This document shows positions 34,449-45,677 of a stretch of DNA of 64,000 nt, one piece after another (within the stretch, counting starts at the first letter, position 1; every line of letters starts with the position of its first letter). Both the position numbers and the translations under genes were made by a program. The notes below the pieces were generated by a model. The model saw only the letters and a list, made by a program, of their open reading frames with translations, did not search any database and was not told where the DNA came from. The DNA comes from Perkinsus olseni (lineage: Eukaryota > Perkinsozoa > Perkinsida > Perkinsidae): contig JABANP010000013.1 in the NCBI GenBank assembly GCA_013115135.1, positions 1 to 64,000 of the forward strand, written 5' to 3'.

Positions 34449-35329
34449 GCTGGACTAAATCCCCACCTACCCAACGCGATACCAACCATCCCCCTCAACG
34501 CAAGATGAAGAATTCGATCAACACTCAGTCTGTGATACGTTCGTGGCAGCTACCGTGGAGAGAGGTTGACCTTGCCAATAAATACCATACATCGCACAGT
34601 ACGGTTTTCATTCTCCGAGAGCCGCCATGATCTCGACCAACCCGCAACAGCACCCCCGTGGCCCGCCGCTCTCCATCATGACGGGCCTCGTTTATTACCT
34701 TGGTAACATCTCGCGATTGGGCGTGAGTTACGGGAGGAGGGCTTTCGTTGCTTATAGCGTATGACCCGACCGATGAAGCCAAGAAGTTCCCTTCATTCCA
34801 CCCTTCTCCACTCACGATCGTTCATCAACGTATCCTCCCAACGTACCACTACGACGTAGTACGACCTGACATCAGACTGGGGAGGCAGAGTTCACCAAAC
34901 ACTAGTTCTAGAAGAGTACTTTGCAGAAAGCATGTTGATGGTGCTGCTACTACTACCACTACTCCACAGGATGCGCAGCCTCCAGCGGTGACTCATCCTG
35001 ACCTTTTGGCTATCTCGTCGTAAGCTGGAGCCTGCCAACTCTGATGAACCTCAACTGTCCCCTCGCCGTTGCTACAGTTTTATATATTCCCCTGGCAGCA
35101 GCATCATCGTACCTTATCAGAATCCATCGATCCTAGATCCTGATTCTGATGTATAACGAGACCACCAACTCGCCACCGCCGCCGCCCTCCTCCTGCCAGG
35201 CATGAGGACACGATGCCTGGCCTGGACCCCGGGAGTGACACAAACATAACCACTGGTCATCATACTAACCACAACACCCATACTTCGGATAAACATGATA
35301 ACAGCATCAACAACAACAACAAGATCGAT
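34449..35329. other. AFG2 upstream region
   Basis: No supported gene; a minus-strand frame at 34525-34815 is protein-like but lacks motifs. Bases 34492-34531 are repeated with few changes at 36512-36551. Confidence 0.45.
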
Positions 35330-36056
35330 CTACATGAGGAGTTCATTCTGTCGCCTTGACCGTTTTTCCATCATGAACTTATGCAACCAGTCCTTGCCCT
35401 CTTCATACTCGTCAGCTGGATGCCCTTCAATGTACTCAGCAATCTCCTGACATTCCCTTATCTTGAAGTTTTTCTCTATATCCTTCAATAGATGATAGAA
35501 AGGGTTCACATCACCCAGCTGTCGGTGGAGCGCTTCTTCTTCTCCACTGTAAGACTTGTAGTGCCCTTCCTCATCCACTGGTCCGACCAAAACCTCGTAC
35601 TTGCCAGAGTTATACGAGCTGAAACAATCATAGACTACAAAGCCACCACCTGAGCGCTTTTACAAGTATATCAAATCAATCAGGCGTCCGGAGTCCGTAG
35701 CGAGCTTCGTTCCAATAGCCAGGTAGTTATTCTCGGGGTGCCCGTCTGTCATCCACTACTCCTTCAGAGTCACTTCGTACGGCGGTTCGGTCGTGTTGTA
35801 AAGAATATGGCAGCTCGTCAGCCACGGGTTGTCGTAGCTCAGAATCATTTCACGTCCATCTTCATACGAGCGTTCCTGAGAGGACTCCTGAGCACACGAC
35901 CGAACTGCCCATCCTCACTCGGAGGGGAGGCATCATCATCATGAGGGGTAGCAGGGCGGGGTGATGCCCTCCCCTGAGGAAGGCACCCGTCACCACATCC
36001 GAGTTCATCAGAACCAACAGAATTGATGAAGCGAGCGTGTGAACAGTGAGAACCAT
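35330..36056 (-). pseudogene. Secreted NPFYHLL family, member 3, with in-frame TAG
   Basis: Three exons (36056-35919, 35875-35664, 35618-35330) in the same phases as members 1 and 2 would give 212 codons. A signal peptide (MVLTVHTLASSILLVLMNS), SCHILYN and PPYEVTLKE in exon 2, and GDVNPFYHLL with RECQEIAEYIEGHP in exon 3 establish homology. A TAG at 35758-35756 interrupts exon 2 right after TLKE; the frame continues with family-like sequence beyond it. Everything else, including the 45-nt intron, is intact. A recent nonsense mutation is the simplest reading. Readthrough or a base error are alternatives. TAG also ends member 1, so codon reassignment is unlikely. Confidence 0.7.
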
Positions 36057-37112
36057 GACAGCGATGACTGAGACGTTACTGAGATAGAACTCCAGCCTTT
36101 ACTCGACTTTCCCGACTAAGAAAATAACTACTCGAAGTAGAATTGGCATTCTCGCGACTACCACCCTCTCACCACAGCACTGTGTCAAGCAGTTGGCAGT
36201 CCCCCAATTTTACGCTACCACTTCAAATCGCGCACGGAGGAAATCGCCAATCGGAAAGGACTTTCGAGCGCTCGAAATCGTGCAAAACCGATCTTCGAGC
36301 GGTCATATTTCCATGTTCATAAACAAAGCGTCCAAATCCGCGAGACCCTATCATATCGGATGCCCCAGTGGGAGGCAAGGCAGCTTGGGACGATCTGCGA
36401 GAGCCTCCCGACGGACAATAACACAATCAGAGCAACAAAGGGAAGGTCCACTCGCTGAGCAGCGAATTTCCTTCTGTCAAAATATGGCCGTCTCCTGTGT
36501 GTCTTCTTCCCCCTCAACGCAAGATGCAGAGTTCGATCGACACTCAGTCATGCGCCCATGACGTCATCCTCGGCATTGCCACGAAGAGCCCCAAAGGCCA
36601 CCTCTCCTACTGTACCCAGCATGTTGGCTTTGCTTGGCAAAAGCATAACCCTGATATCAAGCTTACAATCAGGAGGAACACTGATCAGCGACATGACAGC
36701 GTACACGGAGAGAGTAGCCACTCGCTGATTACCGGTACGATTTTATTGAAGAAAACGCCAGATTTTATGATTTATTGGTAGCGCAGTTTCGTGAGAAGGT
36801 GTCCCGAAACCGGAACAGCCGAAAGCTTCAGCGGCCACGGACGTGCATGCCCATGAGCGCCGAGTCTTCGACCCAAACACCTCGCTAGGGTAACGGCAAT
36901 AGACACGTCCCAAACCTGCAGATGATGGTAATCAGTTTAAAATTTCGATACCCTAGCGCTGATAAAAAACTAAACCGAAAGAAGAATCATCACACGCCAT
37001 CGTGCTGCTCACGTGACGAAAACCTGTCTGTCGGGATAATTTAGCATTAAAATGGGCGCCCAGTCTCGTGGGCACTTTTCCCCATCCAGTTGAAGAGCAT
37101 CTACGATTCATC
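36057..37112. other. Intergenic after family member 3
   Basis: No supported gene. Contains the second copy (36512-36551) of the ~40-bp repeat found upstream of AFG2. Confidence 0.45.
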
Positions 37113-37277
37113 TTACACTACAGCCCCTAGTCTACGCAAGAATGTCATTCTGTACCCCCTCGGGATCACCGCTTCTACCTTCCTAGCTTGTGTTCTAGCT
37201 TCCCTTGCCATGTCCTCGTTCAACAACGAGCTGCCTTCACCACCTATCTTGCCCTTAGATGCCACCGAACCATCATC
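37113..37277 (-). CDS. Probable terminal exon of an unidentified gene
   Basis: A 54-codon open exon following a TAG acceptor and ending in TAA. It contains KIGGEGSSLLNEDMAREART and EAVIPRGYRMTFLRRLG. The composition is far more protein-like than the opposite strand. Upstream exons on the minus strand (37300-37900) could not be joined with confidence. Confidence 0.35.
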   Translation of the reverse strand, partial: DDGSVASKGKIGGEGSSLLNEDMAREARTQARKVEAVIPRGYRMTFLRRLGAVV

Positions 37278-38038
37278 CTACCCAACGGCCATCCTCACAA
37301 GCCGCATTGAGAGACTACCAACCTGTCTTGAATAACCAAGCCGTATTTTCCTGTTGCTCTCCCTTTCACCGGGGGTAGCGTGCCTGGCAGATAAATAAGT
37401 AAACTAACCATCAAAGTAAGGGAAGATTTCCATCAGAAAATAGACCAACCCCGAGTGGCCAACAGGATATCCGAAACATTAAAATCTAATAGATGATGGC
37501 AACCATCCACGCGCCGACCGACGAGTACTACTTCTCCGACAGTGTATCACTCAGTTCGATGGTGTCCTTCGATAGTCGGAGGGGTTCGTGATACATTCGC
37601 TCCACATGACTCGTCCGTCTGAAATTCTTCTCAGGGGGTTGGTACTTCGGCAAGGACGCTTTGCGAGAGCCTGGAATGGCGTATCTTATGTTGATGCATG
37701 CAACTGATAAAAATTTGGGTGCGAGTTTGGCATTGGACCTTCATTATGAATAACATTTTCCGAAAATTGACCAACCGAAAAACCCGCATAAAAAGCCTTT
37801 TTTATCAGGATCAAGCGCAGATGGAACGATACCACTCCAAACGGAATTCGAGTGCCCCAAAGTACCCCCCGAACCAAGCACGTCATAAGCAAAACCAAAG
37901 CAGCAGCCCTCTTCCTAGTATCCCTGTTGACCCTAATATTCTCCTAATGTTCCAATCCCAGTGCAGCGTCGAGCTAGTGTAGTTACCAGTTATTATATTC
38001 AATACATCATTCTGTGGTAGATATTACTGAGCGTTAAC

Positions 38039-38293
38039 AAAAAAGCATCTGAACCCAGTGAGACATCCAGTCTAGGTGGTACCCCGACTGGAGAACTAGC
38101 AGGGACACTAGTCCCGAGTACTCCAGCTAGGTTCACCAAACCCTCCCTCACCTTCAGAACCGTCTTCTTGGGTCCCTTTGGTATCCTGAATTCAACGATA
38201 GATGGTAATGACGGCGAGGAAGGTTACTTTGTAAGTTCTGACGGAGATCCCATCTGGGATGTATACTGTGTCACGGCTAGCTCGACCGAATGA
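38039..38293 (+). CDS. Probable terminal exon of a small, possibly secreted protein
   Basis: Open plus-strand exon containing RFTKPSLTFRTVFLGPFGIL and GDPIWDVYCVTASSTE before a TGA. A plus-strand frame just upstream (about 37886-37948) encodes KTKAAALFLVSLLTLIFS, like a signal peptide, but I could not identify its start codon or a clean junction. Family unknown. Confidence 0.35.
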   Translation, partial: KKASEPSETSSLGGTPTGELAGTLVPSTPARFTKPSLTFRTVFLGPFGILNSTIDGNDGEEGYFVSSDGDPIWDVYCVTASSTE

Positions 38294-38699
38294 CATTAGT
38301 TGTGAAAAAGATGGTACTACTGACGGACAGGTCGACGAGCAGATACCGAAGGCAGCGGAGAAGGGAGGCTGGAGATGGCGATCAGCCAGCCGATACCGTT
38401 ACTCAGTAGAGTGTGCAAGTCTACAGTCGGTCTGACTTTCAGGAGAACGGATATATTCCTGAGCGGAATTAGACACGTCTGACAGTAGATTGTACGAATC
38501 ACAGGTGAAACGTTAATCAGTGGCCTTAACCGAGCAAACAGACAGACGAACCAAGCACTGGCCAATAATAGGTACTGTAGACGGGCTAACTACGGAGGTG
38601 CGGGAGTTAGAAGGTTCCATCGTCAGCTACAGTACGGATAATGCTTTGAAGTAAGCTGTCGGAGATCTATCTGAAGAGTGACTTCATTGGGACTATCAC

Positions 38700-38735
38700 C
38701 GCCTATCTGCAGGTCGCAGGTTCGATCCCGGGTGG
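38700..38735 (+). repeat. tRNA-like B-box element
   Basis: Reads AGGTCGCAGGTTCGATCCCGG, matching the Pol III B box. Nearly the same bases recur in sense orientation in a ligase intron near 46968-46990. The T stem does not pair properly and no D arm precedes it, so it is read as a tRNA-derived fragment, not a tRNA gene. Confidence 0.45.
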
Positions 38736-38874
38736 GGTCACATTTACCCGCTCACCGATCTCGAGTCAGCGGTGGAGTATCTTAGGTTGAAGCACACATC
38801 CGACGTGATAAGTCGAAGATATTGTTGTGAGTAGTTGTAGTATCCTTCTTCTTTTGGTAATAAGACTTTTGAAG

Positions 38875-40112
38875 ATGTTCTCTACCATAACTCCCTCTAC
38901 TACTACCATTCTGGACAAAGACACCTCATCACCTACCAACAGCTGCCACTCGACAGCAGCCTCCTCCTCCTACTGCTGCTCCACGCCAACTAGTAGCGAC
39001 TCCCTAGAGTACTACTACAACGACAACGACGTCAGAAGGCAGGAGAAGGTGGAGCAGTGTATGGTCATTCTTGACTGGGATGATACTATCGTCCCTACCA
39101 AGGTCCTTATCGACCAGGGAGGAAAAGTAGTAGTAGCAACAACGGCATAAATTCACGTCACTTGATGGACATGAGCGCTCACTGACCGACTGTAGTGGTA
39201 GTAGCCGGTAGGCGCGTTCGGGAGAGATGTTACGAATAGAGGACAATGCCATAACTCACTGTAGTGGTAGTAATAGCATGTCGCTCGAAGACCTAGTCCG
39301 TTTTCGTGCAACCGTTTGGATGAGCAATGATCAGCGCCGGCATGATGTACCACTGTTAACTTCTCAGTTAACCCTCTCCAACGTGTATACCTCCGTCGTT
39401 GAAGCCTTCCTTACCCTCCTCTTACAGCTCACCAAGGGCAACGTCTGCGTCCTCAGTTCCAGTACAGAGGTAGTCACTCTTGTCCACTCTTTCTGACACC
39501 TCTAGCTACTCTTTAGGGCTGGGTAAGAGAGAGCTGTGCGCTCTACCTCCCTCGGGTATTGCCTCTGTTGGACGAAGTACAAGTAGTTCACGTACCGAAG
39601 CGGCACTTGGCGAGAGGACTCAAGTAAGCCATGGTTGGGGACAGGGAGGGGAGGGACTTGTCGTTTCAGGCAGAAGGAGGCCTCGGCTGTGAGAATAGTC
39701 AGCCAGTGGTACTCCCAGTTGCCTCGAAGCGAAGGGTCATCACAGGTAAGATTCAATGCCTCTACCAGGATTTGAACCGGGGACCTCAGGTGCTCTTCAT
39801 TGGGAATCAACCCGGGGACATAAGCCCTAGTGGAATCATTCGTAGCCTCCTTCCCAGGACTTCTGTCAAAACGTGCTTACTAAAGACCTCTCCGTCCGTC
39901 CAAGATATCCAACGTCAACTGGTAATATCATTTTCGCGCAGCCGGAAGATTCTCGCGCAGGCGTATCTTCTCAGACGTATTTGTATTATTCATTGGGAAG
40001 TATCTTGAGTGAAGAATCTTTGGCCTTCTCTGTAGCCGAAGCGAGCTCCGAGATCATGCTGGATCTCTATGCTACGGATCTTGACCGCAGATTCTACACC
40101 ACCGAAAGGTGA
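38875..40112 (+). CDS. HAD-like phosphatase-type protein (DWDDT family)
   Basis: Six exons (38875-39126, 39368-39469, 39517-39623, 39670-39745, 39790-39921, 39975-40112) join without error to 268 residues. After a Ser/Thr-rich N-terminus comes VILDWDDTIVPT, the DxDxT nucleophile box of haloacid dehalogenase-type phosphatases. NVCVLSSSTEGWV corresponds to motif II, and VLFIGNQPGDISP sits where the acidic motif III/IV is expected, though the second Asp is atypical. This resembles the poorly characterised HAD-like proteins of protists. Substrate unknown; no signal peptide. Four of the five introns are 44-53 nt. The start is the ATG at 38875; an upstream GTG extension is unlikely. Converges on eS10. 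Confidence 0.75.
39746..39789 (+). other. 44-nt intron made largely of an antisense tRNA 3' half
   Basis: Intron boundaries are supported by the flanking HAD-like exons. Read on the minus strand it contains a B box (GGTTCAAATCC) followed by TGGTAGAGGCA, the layout of a tRNA T arm and 3' acceptor strand. No 5' half is present. Confidence 0.5.
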
Positions 40113-41123
40113 GCCCTCACCTGGTCGATCGAGCGAGGACTAGAGCCACTCTTGTTACGCAATGAGAACATAATGTCAAATATGTCGCACCATAATAATC
40201 ACCCACCAACAGCATGGACTGCTGATTAGAATTTCGACTGTCACCGGTCGATGATGGAGGGGCATGCATTGCTTAACGTAGTCGCTGAATTATGGTAGTA
40301 ATCATCAGCTTCGTTGGTGATATTGAGCAATAACAGGCAGATACAACGCTATCGTTGGAGGGTTTCTTCCCAAACCTCTGACAGATAACAAATCGTTCCA
40401 TTCAGGCCTTGGCTCTCTACTTAGTCGGACAATAATTTTCGGCAGTTGGGCAAAAAGTTTCTTCGGTATTGAATTAGTATCTTCTGGCTGTCAGCCGTTT
40501 CGTAATCGTGGGCGTGCGACTTCACAGATACTCGGGCCATCTCGACGCACTTCTCTAGAACTTCTACTGGCATACGTGTAGGTAAACGCATGTCTCTTCT
40601 CAGACCTTACAATGATGGTAAAGTATCTCATTGAACTGGTGATGGTTAAAAACGGTGAGTTGACAATCGCCTTGTGTATGTTAGTATCACCTGTTTTTAG
40701 GTTAACAACGACATCAACGTCGCAGTACTACCATAATTCAAGCCTTTGTTATTTCTCATCTGAAGATGGCGAAGGAAGTCAAGTTATCAAACTTAATTTG
40801 TTCAGCAAACGTTGAACGTCTGTAGATGTAGTAGTAGTCGATTAGCAGGAAACTATGGAGAAAGAGTGTATGCAACAAACTAATCATACCACTCCTTTCG
40901 TAACATACGGTACTTTCCTTTTCATAGTAGTGTCAGTAGTCAATATTCTCCTTCCCCTTTTCGTGTTCAGCAGTACCAAAAGGTATCACCAATCGGAAAG
41001 CCACTCTTTGCGTTGGGCACTCCCCAGTGTAAATTATCGCTAAACTCAACAACATTATACAATGGCGTCAACCAAAAGCCTTTCTCATCATCCTAAGCGT
41101 AGATGCCCTTTTTATTGAACCAC
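40113..41123. other. Convergent intergenic region, HAD-like gene to eS10
   Basis: Both neighbours end here. A plus-strand frame at 40855-41043 has one hydrophobic segment (FLFIVVSVVNILLPLFVF) but no other support for being a gene. Confidence 0.4.
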
Positions 41124-41635
41124 TTAGGCCTCCACGGGCTTCTGCTGCTGCTGCTGCTGCTGACCCCACTTGTTGCCACCCCAGTCACGACGGGGCTTGC
41201 GCTCCTCATCATCACCACCAATGGCGCGGGTAGGGCGCTGCTTGGTCATGGTATCGGGGAAAGCGGTGGCCTGATGATGAGCAAAACAAAGTCATATCTC
41301 AGCGAATTTATCAAGACACCCTTATTACAGGAAGATGGAGGTACTGACGGAGGTACTCGATGCCATCATCATTGAGGGTGTAGTAGTGCCACTGCCAGTT
41401 GAACTTCTCGTCGACGAGATCCCTGAGTTAAACAACAACGATAATTGAACGGAGGTCTCTGATGATGATAATACTACTTGGAAGAAAGAGACTTCATGAT
41501 CATGAGAACGTGAAGGTTGGCAACTTCCATCTGACGATGGTGCTTCAAAGTGGGCTTCTTCTCAACGACGATGACACCCTCCTTGAAGAGATGTTCGTAG
41601 ACAGTACGGCGATCCTCCTTTCTGATTAGCACCAT
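41124..41635 (-). CDS. RPS10: Ribosomal protein eS10
   Basis: Three exons (41635-41478, 41422-41329, 41270-41124) give 132 residues in consistent phase. eS10 is a eukaryote-specific protein of the 40S head near the mRNA entry site. Diagnostic segments: YEHLFKEGVIVVEKKPTLKH, EVANLHVLMIMKSL, KFNWQWHYYTLNDDGIEYLR and LPATAFPDT. The C-terminus is Arg/Gly/Lys-rich with a seven-glutamine run encoded by a (CTG)n tract on the plus strand. The protein starts at a methionine two to four residues shorter than the usual MLMPKKNR start. Introns are 55 and 58 nt. Confidence 0.95.
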
Positions 41636-41739
41636 AATTAGGGCAAGACTTAGGTGGTGGTATGGGCCTTTGTGAAGGGTAGGCGAAGGAAGATAGAGCG
41701 CGCCCGCAGCGTGATCGATAAATATTTTTTGGAAAAATG

Positions 41740-41790
41740 CACCCCTGGGGTTCGAACCTGAGCCCTCATTTCAGGCGACGAAAATGAGTT
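41740..41790 (-). repeat. tRNA-like fragment upstream of eS10
   Basis: On the minus strand, a B box (GGTTCGAACCC) followed by AGGGGTGCA and preceded by a hairpin CTCATTT/AAATGAG. No 5' acceptor or D arm is found, so it is a tRNA-derived remnant rather than a gene. Confidence 0.35.
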
Positions 41791-42475
41791 GGACCGATGG
41801 TCTCCTCTGTAAACAAGTAGTACTGAGCTTGTTAACTAGACTGTCATTTCGACTCTCGAGTGCCGTCACGTCGCTGGCTCCTACTTGTCATTTCCCTTCA
41901 AGCGCAGACTTCGTAGCAGAGCCTTGTTCTTCACTAAAGAGAAGAAGGGCTCATGGGTCTTACTAAATCCGATACAGGAGCAAACACTCGTTATCATCGC
42001 GAAACTGATTTTGATGCCGGTAGTCCGATCGGCGACCGGTAATCACCGGTGGTGATTACTAATCTTACTCGGTTTATCTGCTGTTTCGCAAATTTACCAT
42101 TGACGACACAGTACTGCACTCACCATGACCGAATGGTAACGACCCTCCTAGGTATGTTGATTGGGTTCATCACTTGCAAACAGAGGAGAGCTTTCCTTAC
42201 TCTAAGACACGCTAGTCCTCCTAAACGTAGACAGCAACCCTGAAAACTGCGGTCAAGAATGGGCAACCCTCGGCGAGCCGCCGTAATGACCGCCTTCTCT
42301 GCGCAAAAACCACGGGGTACAATCATCGCCGCTTTATACTAATTTTTGAATTTATGTTCTATCACTTCAAGCAAGAATGTGAGGTTATTCGCGGACCGAA
42401 AGAATTCACCTATGGTTGTTGAGGCGAGAATATCTTTTTTCTCGCGTCCTCTACGCTCGACTTGAAGATTCTCCT

Positions 42476-42814
42476 TCAAGGGTTTCTTCTTTCAACAAGC
42501 CAACGCTGGTCGATTCCCGCAGTGGATTCCAGACTTACACTCCCGTTTAACACAGAGCACATCAATGGAGCTGACAATAACGAACTGTTGTTGAATGGAT
42601 AGGTATTGGTGCTATAGTTTGCGACAAAGTTGACCTCAAGATACTCTACTTTAATATTCCTTCTACTGGCACTATTCACTTTGTTCTTATCACTACGCGC
42701 AAACTTAGCCAAGTGACCGATCGGATGAGCGAAAATGAGCATGACAATAAATGTTAATAGTATTCTCACGATGAGCAGCAGCAGTTGGGGTCGCTGGTGC
42801 TGCAAAGCCTTCAA
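42476..42814 (-). CDS. Hypothetical secreted or membrane protein
   Basis: 112 residues. A strong hydrophobic segment near the N-terminus (LLLLIVRILLTFIVMLIFA) acts as signal peptide or anchor. It is followed by a polar, Asn/Ser-rich region with two NxS/T sites and one cysteine. No domain recognised. Just upstream of it on the same strand is another small secreted gene. Confidence 0.45.
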   Translation of the reverse strand: MKALQHQRPQLLLLIVRILLTFIVMLIFAHPIGHLAKFARSDKNKVNSASRRNIKVEYLEVNFVANYSTNTYPFNNSSLLSAPLMCSVLNGSVSLESTAGIDQRWLVERRNP

Positions 42815-42877
42815 GGGATGTGATAAGTCGTTAGCAGCCCGGCAACTACCACTACCTCATCGTATCTTAGGTTGAAG

Positions 42878-43252
42878 CTAGCTTCCGCTGTAAAGTGTCA
42901 CGTCACCATCCTTATAGGTAATAATGATAGAGTTCACGTTTGACACGACGGATAACCTTGTAAAAGTATCATCATCAACCTTATGTGAAGCGAGCTCTTT
43001 CAAGGTTCCGAGGTGCTTGTTGGTCAGGGAGATTGTGACAAGATCCTTGTCTTGGGTGTATGGTGCCTCCATGGTCTCATCCGTGTCTGGTCCGAGCGAC
43101 AGAATAACCGTCTTGCGGTCGGGGTTGAAGTCGAAAGACTCGATAGGCCCGGTGTGGTCGGAGGCGTAGAAGCCTCGCACCTCTTGCTCACCACCAACAA
43201 CGGCGAGGCAGCTCACAGCGACGACGACTACGACGATGGCTGAGGGAAGCAT
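42878..43252 (-). CDS. Small secreted protein, family unknown
   Basis: 124 residues. The chosen start (ATG 43252) places LPSAIVVVVVAVSCLAVVGG at the very N-terminus as a signal peptide; the frame extends 63 codons further upstream but that part has no coding character. The mature protein alternates polar and hydrophobic residues (SFDFNPDRKTVILSLGPDTD, NSIIITYKDGDVTLYSG), suggesting a beta-rich fold. No cysteine in the mature part. Three bases after the stop lies an exact copy of the ATCTTAGGTTGA sequence (42864-42875). Confidence 0.65.
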   Translation of the reverse strand: MLPSAIVVVVVAVSCLAVVGGEQEVRGFYASDHTGPIESFDFNPDRKTVILSLGPDTDETMEAPYTQDKDLVTISLTNKHLGTLKELASHKVDDDTFTRLSVVSNVNSIIITYKDGDVTLYSGS

Positions 43253-43784
43253 TAGCGGCAAACAACTGCAATTAAGGTGGGTGCAGTAGAGCTGGCGTTG
43301 ATTGCAACCCAGGGGCAAATAGTGGGCCTGAACGCATGCGTGCAACTGTGGCATAGCTAATGATAGTGAACTAATGGTAGAATAAACTGCCCTCTGCAGC
43401 GACCTGCGTGTGCGTGCAATCAGCGGCGGAAATAGGGTCAACGCAACTAAAGTGATGCCCTGAATTTGGGGATATGGCCTAGTTCACAGAGATCATCCCT
43501 CGTCCATTGGCGTCGGAGTCAAGACCCACCAACCACCAGTCGGTCTAGAGTAACATCGTTTTAGTCCATCGCTCGAGAAGCCTTTATGAACCCTCAGCGG
43601 CCACGCCCCCTGGCGTCACGTATGCGCATGCGTGCTGATCTCCCGCCTGAGTTGGGTCCTTCATTCGTCCCACCTCGATGGTCTGTCGTCGCTTCCCTTC
43701 AGAATGCATTGGCAGGCTATGCTCGAAGCTATCTTTCACGACGATTCAGTTTAACCACCGCGCTCGTGGCCGGGCTGGGGCGCT

Positions 43785-44150
43785 TCAAACCACAGTTGTC
43801 TCCCTTCTGCCGCATATTGTGGGCTCGACTGATGCCTGCCAGTTCTGCTCGGGTAAGGCCTCAGTAACCGCGCAGCGCGGTCCGCGCTCGAACGTGATCC
43901 TGATGTGAGGAGATTGCCAATCGTGCAGCGTGAGTTGTAGATGGTACTTGCTGGCTTCGTAAAGAGAGACAGTCGTGAGAGCTGTCGTGGAGAGCTTTTG
44001 GAGGGCTGCCGTGGTGCTAATTGTAATGGTTGAATTTCGGGTGGGCTCGCATGGTGCGGCTTCGTTTCTTTCAACTGCAGTTACGGATGTTGTGGTATCA
44101 GCCACCGGCCTGCCGCCTCTAGTGGAGATTACCGTTATACCTCTTGGGGC
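43785..44150 (-). CDS. Hypothetical exon
   Basis: Open from a plausible acceptor (GCAATAG) at 44150 to a stop at 43785, with Thr/Ser-rich sequence then KYHLQLTLHDWQSPHIRITF. Possible start at 44105 (MADTTTSV). No recognised family. Confidence 0.3.
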   Translation of the reverse strand, partial: APRGITVISTRGGRPVADTTTSVTAVERNEAAPCEPTRNSTITISTTAALQKLSTTALTTVSLYEASKYHLQLTLHDWQSPHIRITFERGPRCAVTEALPEQNWQASVEPTICGRRETTVV

Positions 44151-44370
44151 CTATTGCTCTCTGATGTCTTCTGCTACTTCTTCTCTACATCAATCTAGTA
44201 CCACACCCCTTCCGCAAATATGTCAGTGATACCCTCCAGGCCATCATAACTGCCAGCGGGCTTGGTGGACGAGTCTTTTGGGGATGGCTGAAGGTGAAGT
44301 TATTGTAGTAGTATGGAGCGTAGAATAATTCTACTTAGTACAACGAGGTAGTTGCCACTACCTTACCAAT

Positions 44371-44393
44371 ATTCTAGTAGATTCTACTAGAAT
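44371..44393. repeat. Perfect palindrome
   Basis: 11-bp arms (ATTCTAGTAGA) around one base, close to a second palindrome GTAGAATAATTCTAC near 44320. Confidence 0.7.
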
Positions 44394-44445
44394 TTTGGTA
44401 ATTTAGTGCTGAACGATGGTAGAATGAAGCTTTTTGATTGTAAAT

Positions 44446-44570
44446 GAGTGGTAAAATATTGGTAATTTAGTGGTGAAGGAATTCGACTGTGAAGGAGTGG
44501 TAAAATATTGGTAATTTAGTCGTGAAGAGAATTCGACTGTGAAGGAGTGGTGAATATTGGTGAACTGATG
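44446..44570. repeat. Short tandem repeat, ~50-bp unit, 2.5 copies
   Basis: GAGTGGTAAAATATTGGTAA recurs at 44446 and 44495, with a truncated third copy from 44545; each unit ends in GAATTCGACTGTGAAG. Confidence 0.8.
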
Positions 44571-45677
44571 CTTGGCGAAGAGCATGATAAAGTAGCGGAG
44601 AATCATCTCTTAAAAGCGCGGGAAAATTGACCGTCTCAGAAATTTTACCAGGGCGAGCGAGTATTTAGTTGATTCTGATGTATTTTTGTTTCTCAAGAAG
44701 TGGTAGCCCCCCAGACGAAATCTCACAGTCTGAGTCGCTGTAGTACCAGAGAAACCAAAAAATTATGGCATTTCCTATAGTTTTGTATGGGGGTTTAGGT
44801 CCAGTATTGTTCTCTAACTATGCTACGTTACATTGAACTCCATAAGAGATCAGCGTCCGAGTCATCCCAGCCATTTGCTTCGCCCAACCAATCTTCAGTT
44901 CGCCTCGTGCGTGTTCTTATTCACCATTTTGTGGACCTGGCCCCGGCGTGCGGGTTGCGGAAGATTCAGTCGGCTATTTTTCTTTCGGCGTTCGACCGAA
45001 AAGAAAAGATCTCTTTGTTGAAAAGATCTCTCTCCGGCTAATTTGAGATCTGTTTGTTCTCATGAACTTCTATGTCGCTGCGCCACGAAATTCCTCATAC
45101 GATGAAGGTTTCGTTTGTTGTAGGTGAGCTTGATGTTGAGTTTGTGAGAAGATAATTTGGGCGGAGCGAAGCGATTCATGTTCTTCTATTATTATTACCG
45201 TACTGTGTGGGTTTTCTTCAGTTTCATTAGAGGCAAGTACGTGCTCGTCATCGGATTATCGCTAATGTACCACTGGGGTGTCTTTAAGTTGGTAATCCAT
45301 AGGGAAAATAAGGGGAGTGTTTCCTGCCCAGCTGGGAAGGCGCTTCTCTTCTATTAAGAGCCGGGCACAGGTCACAGGAAGCTCTGACCAGGGGTTGGCT
45401 GCGTTATCCTCAGGTGGTCGTTCGTGGTGAAAATTACGCTCGTTTTCTTATAGCGCATTTTGTGATGCTCATGGTTCAAGATAAGATTCCCTGTAGATGC
45501 GTGTATGGGAGTATCTAGGCGGAGCGACGCGTTGAGAAAGGTATTATCCACCATTTCGCTTTCCGGTCGGACGCCTGGACCGCTAAGGGGGTGAGGTGAC
45601 CATATTTTCAACTTCTGCTACGGATTTGTCAGCCCCTGCGGTAATCACTGTTCGGTGGCTAGCTCACTTGATTCTCC

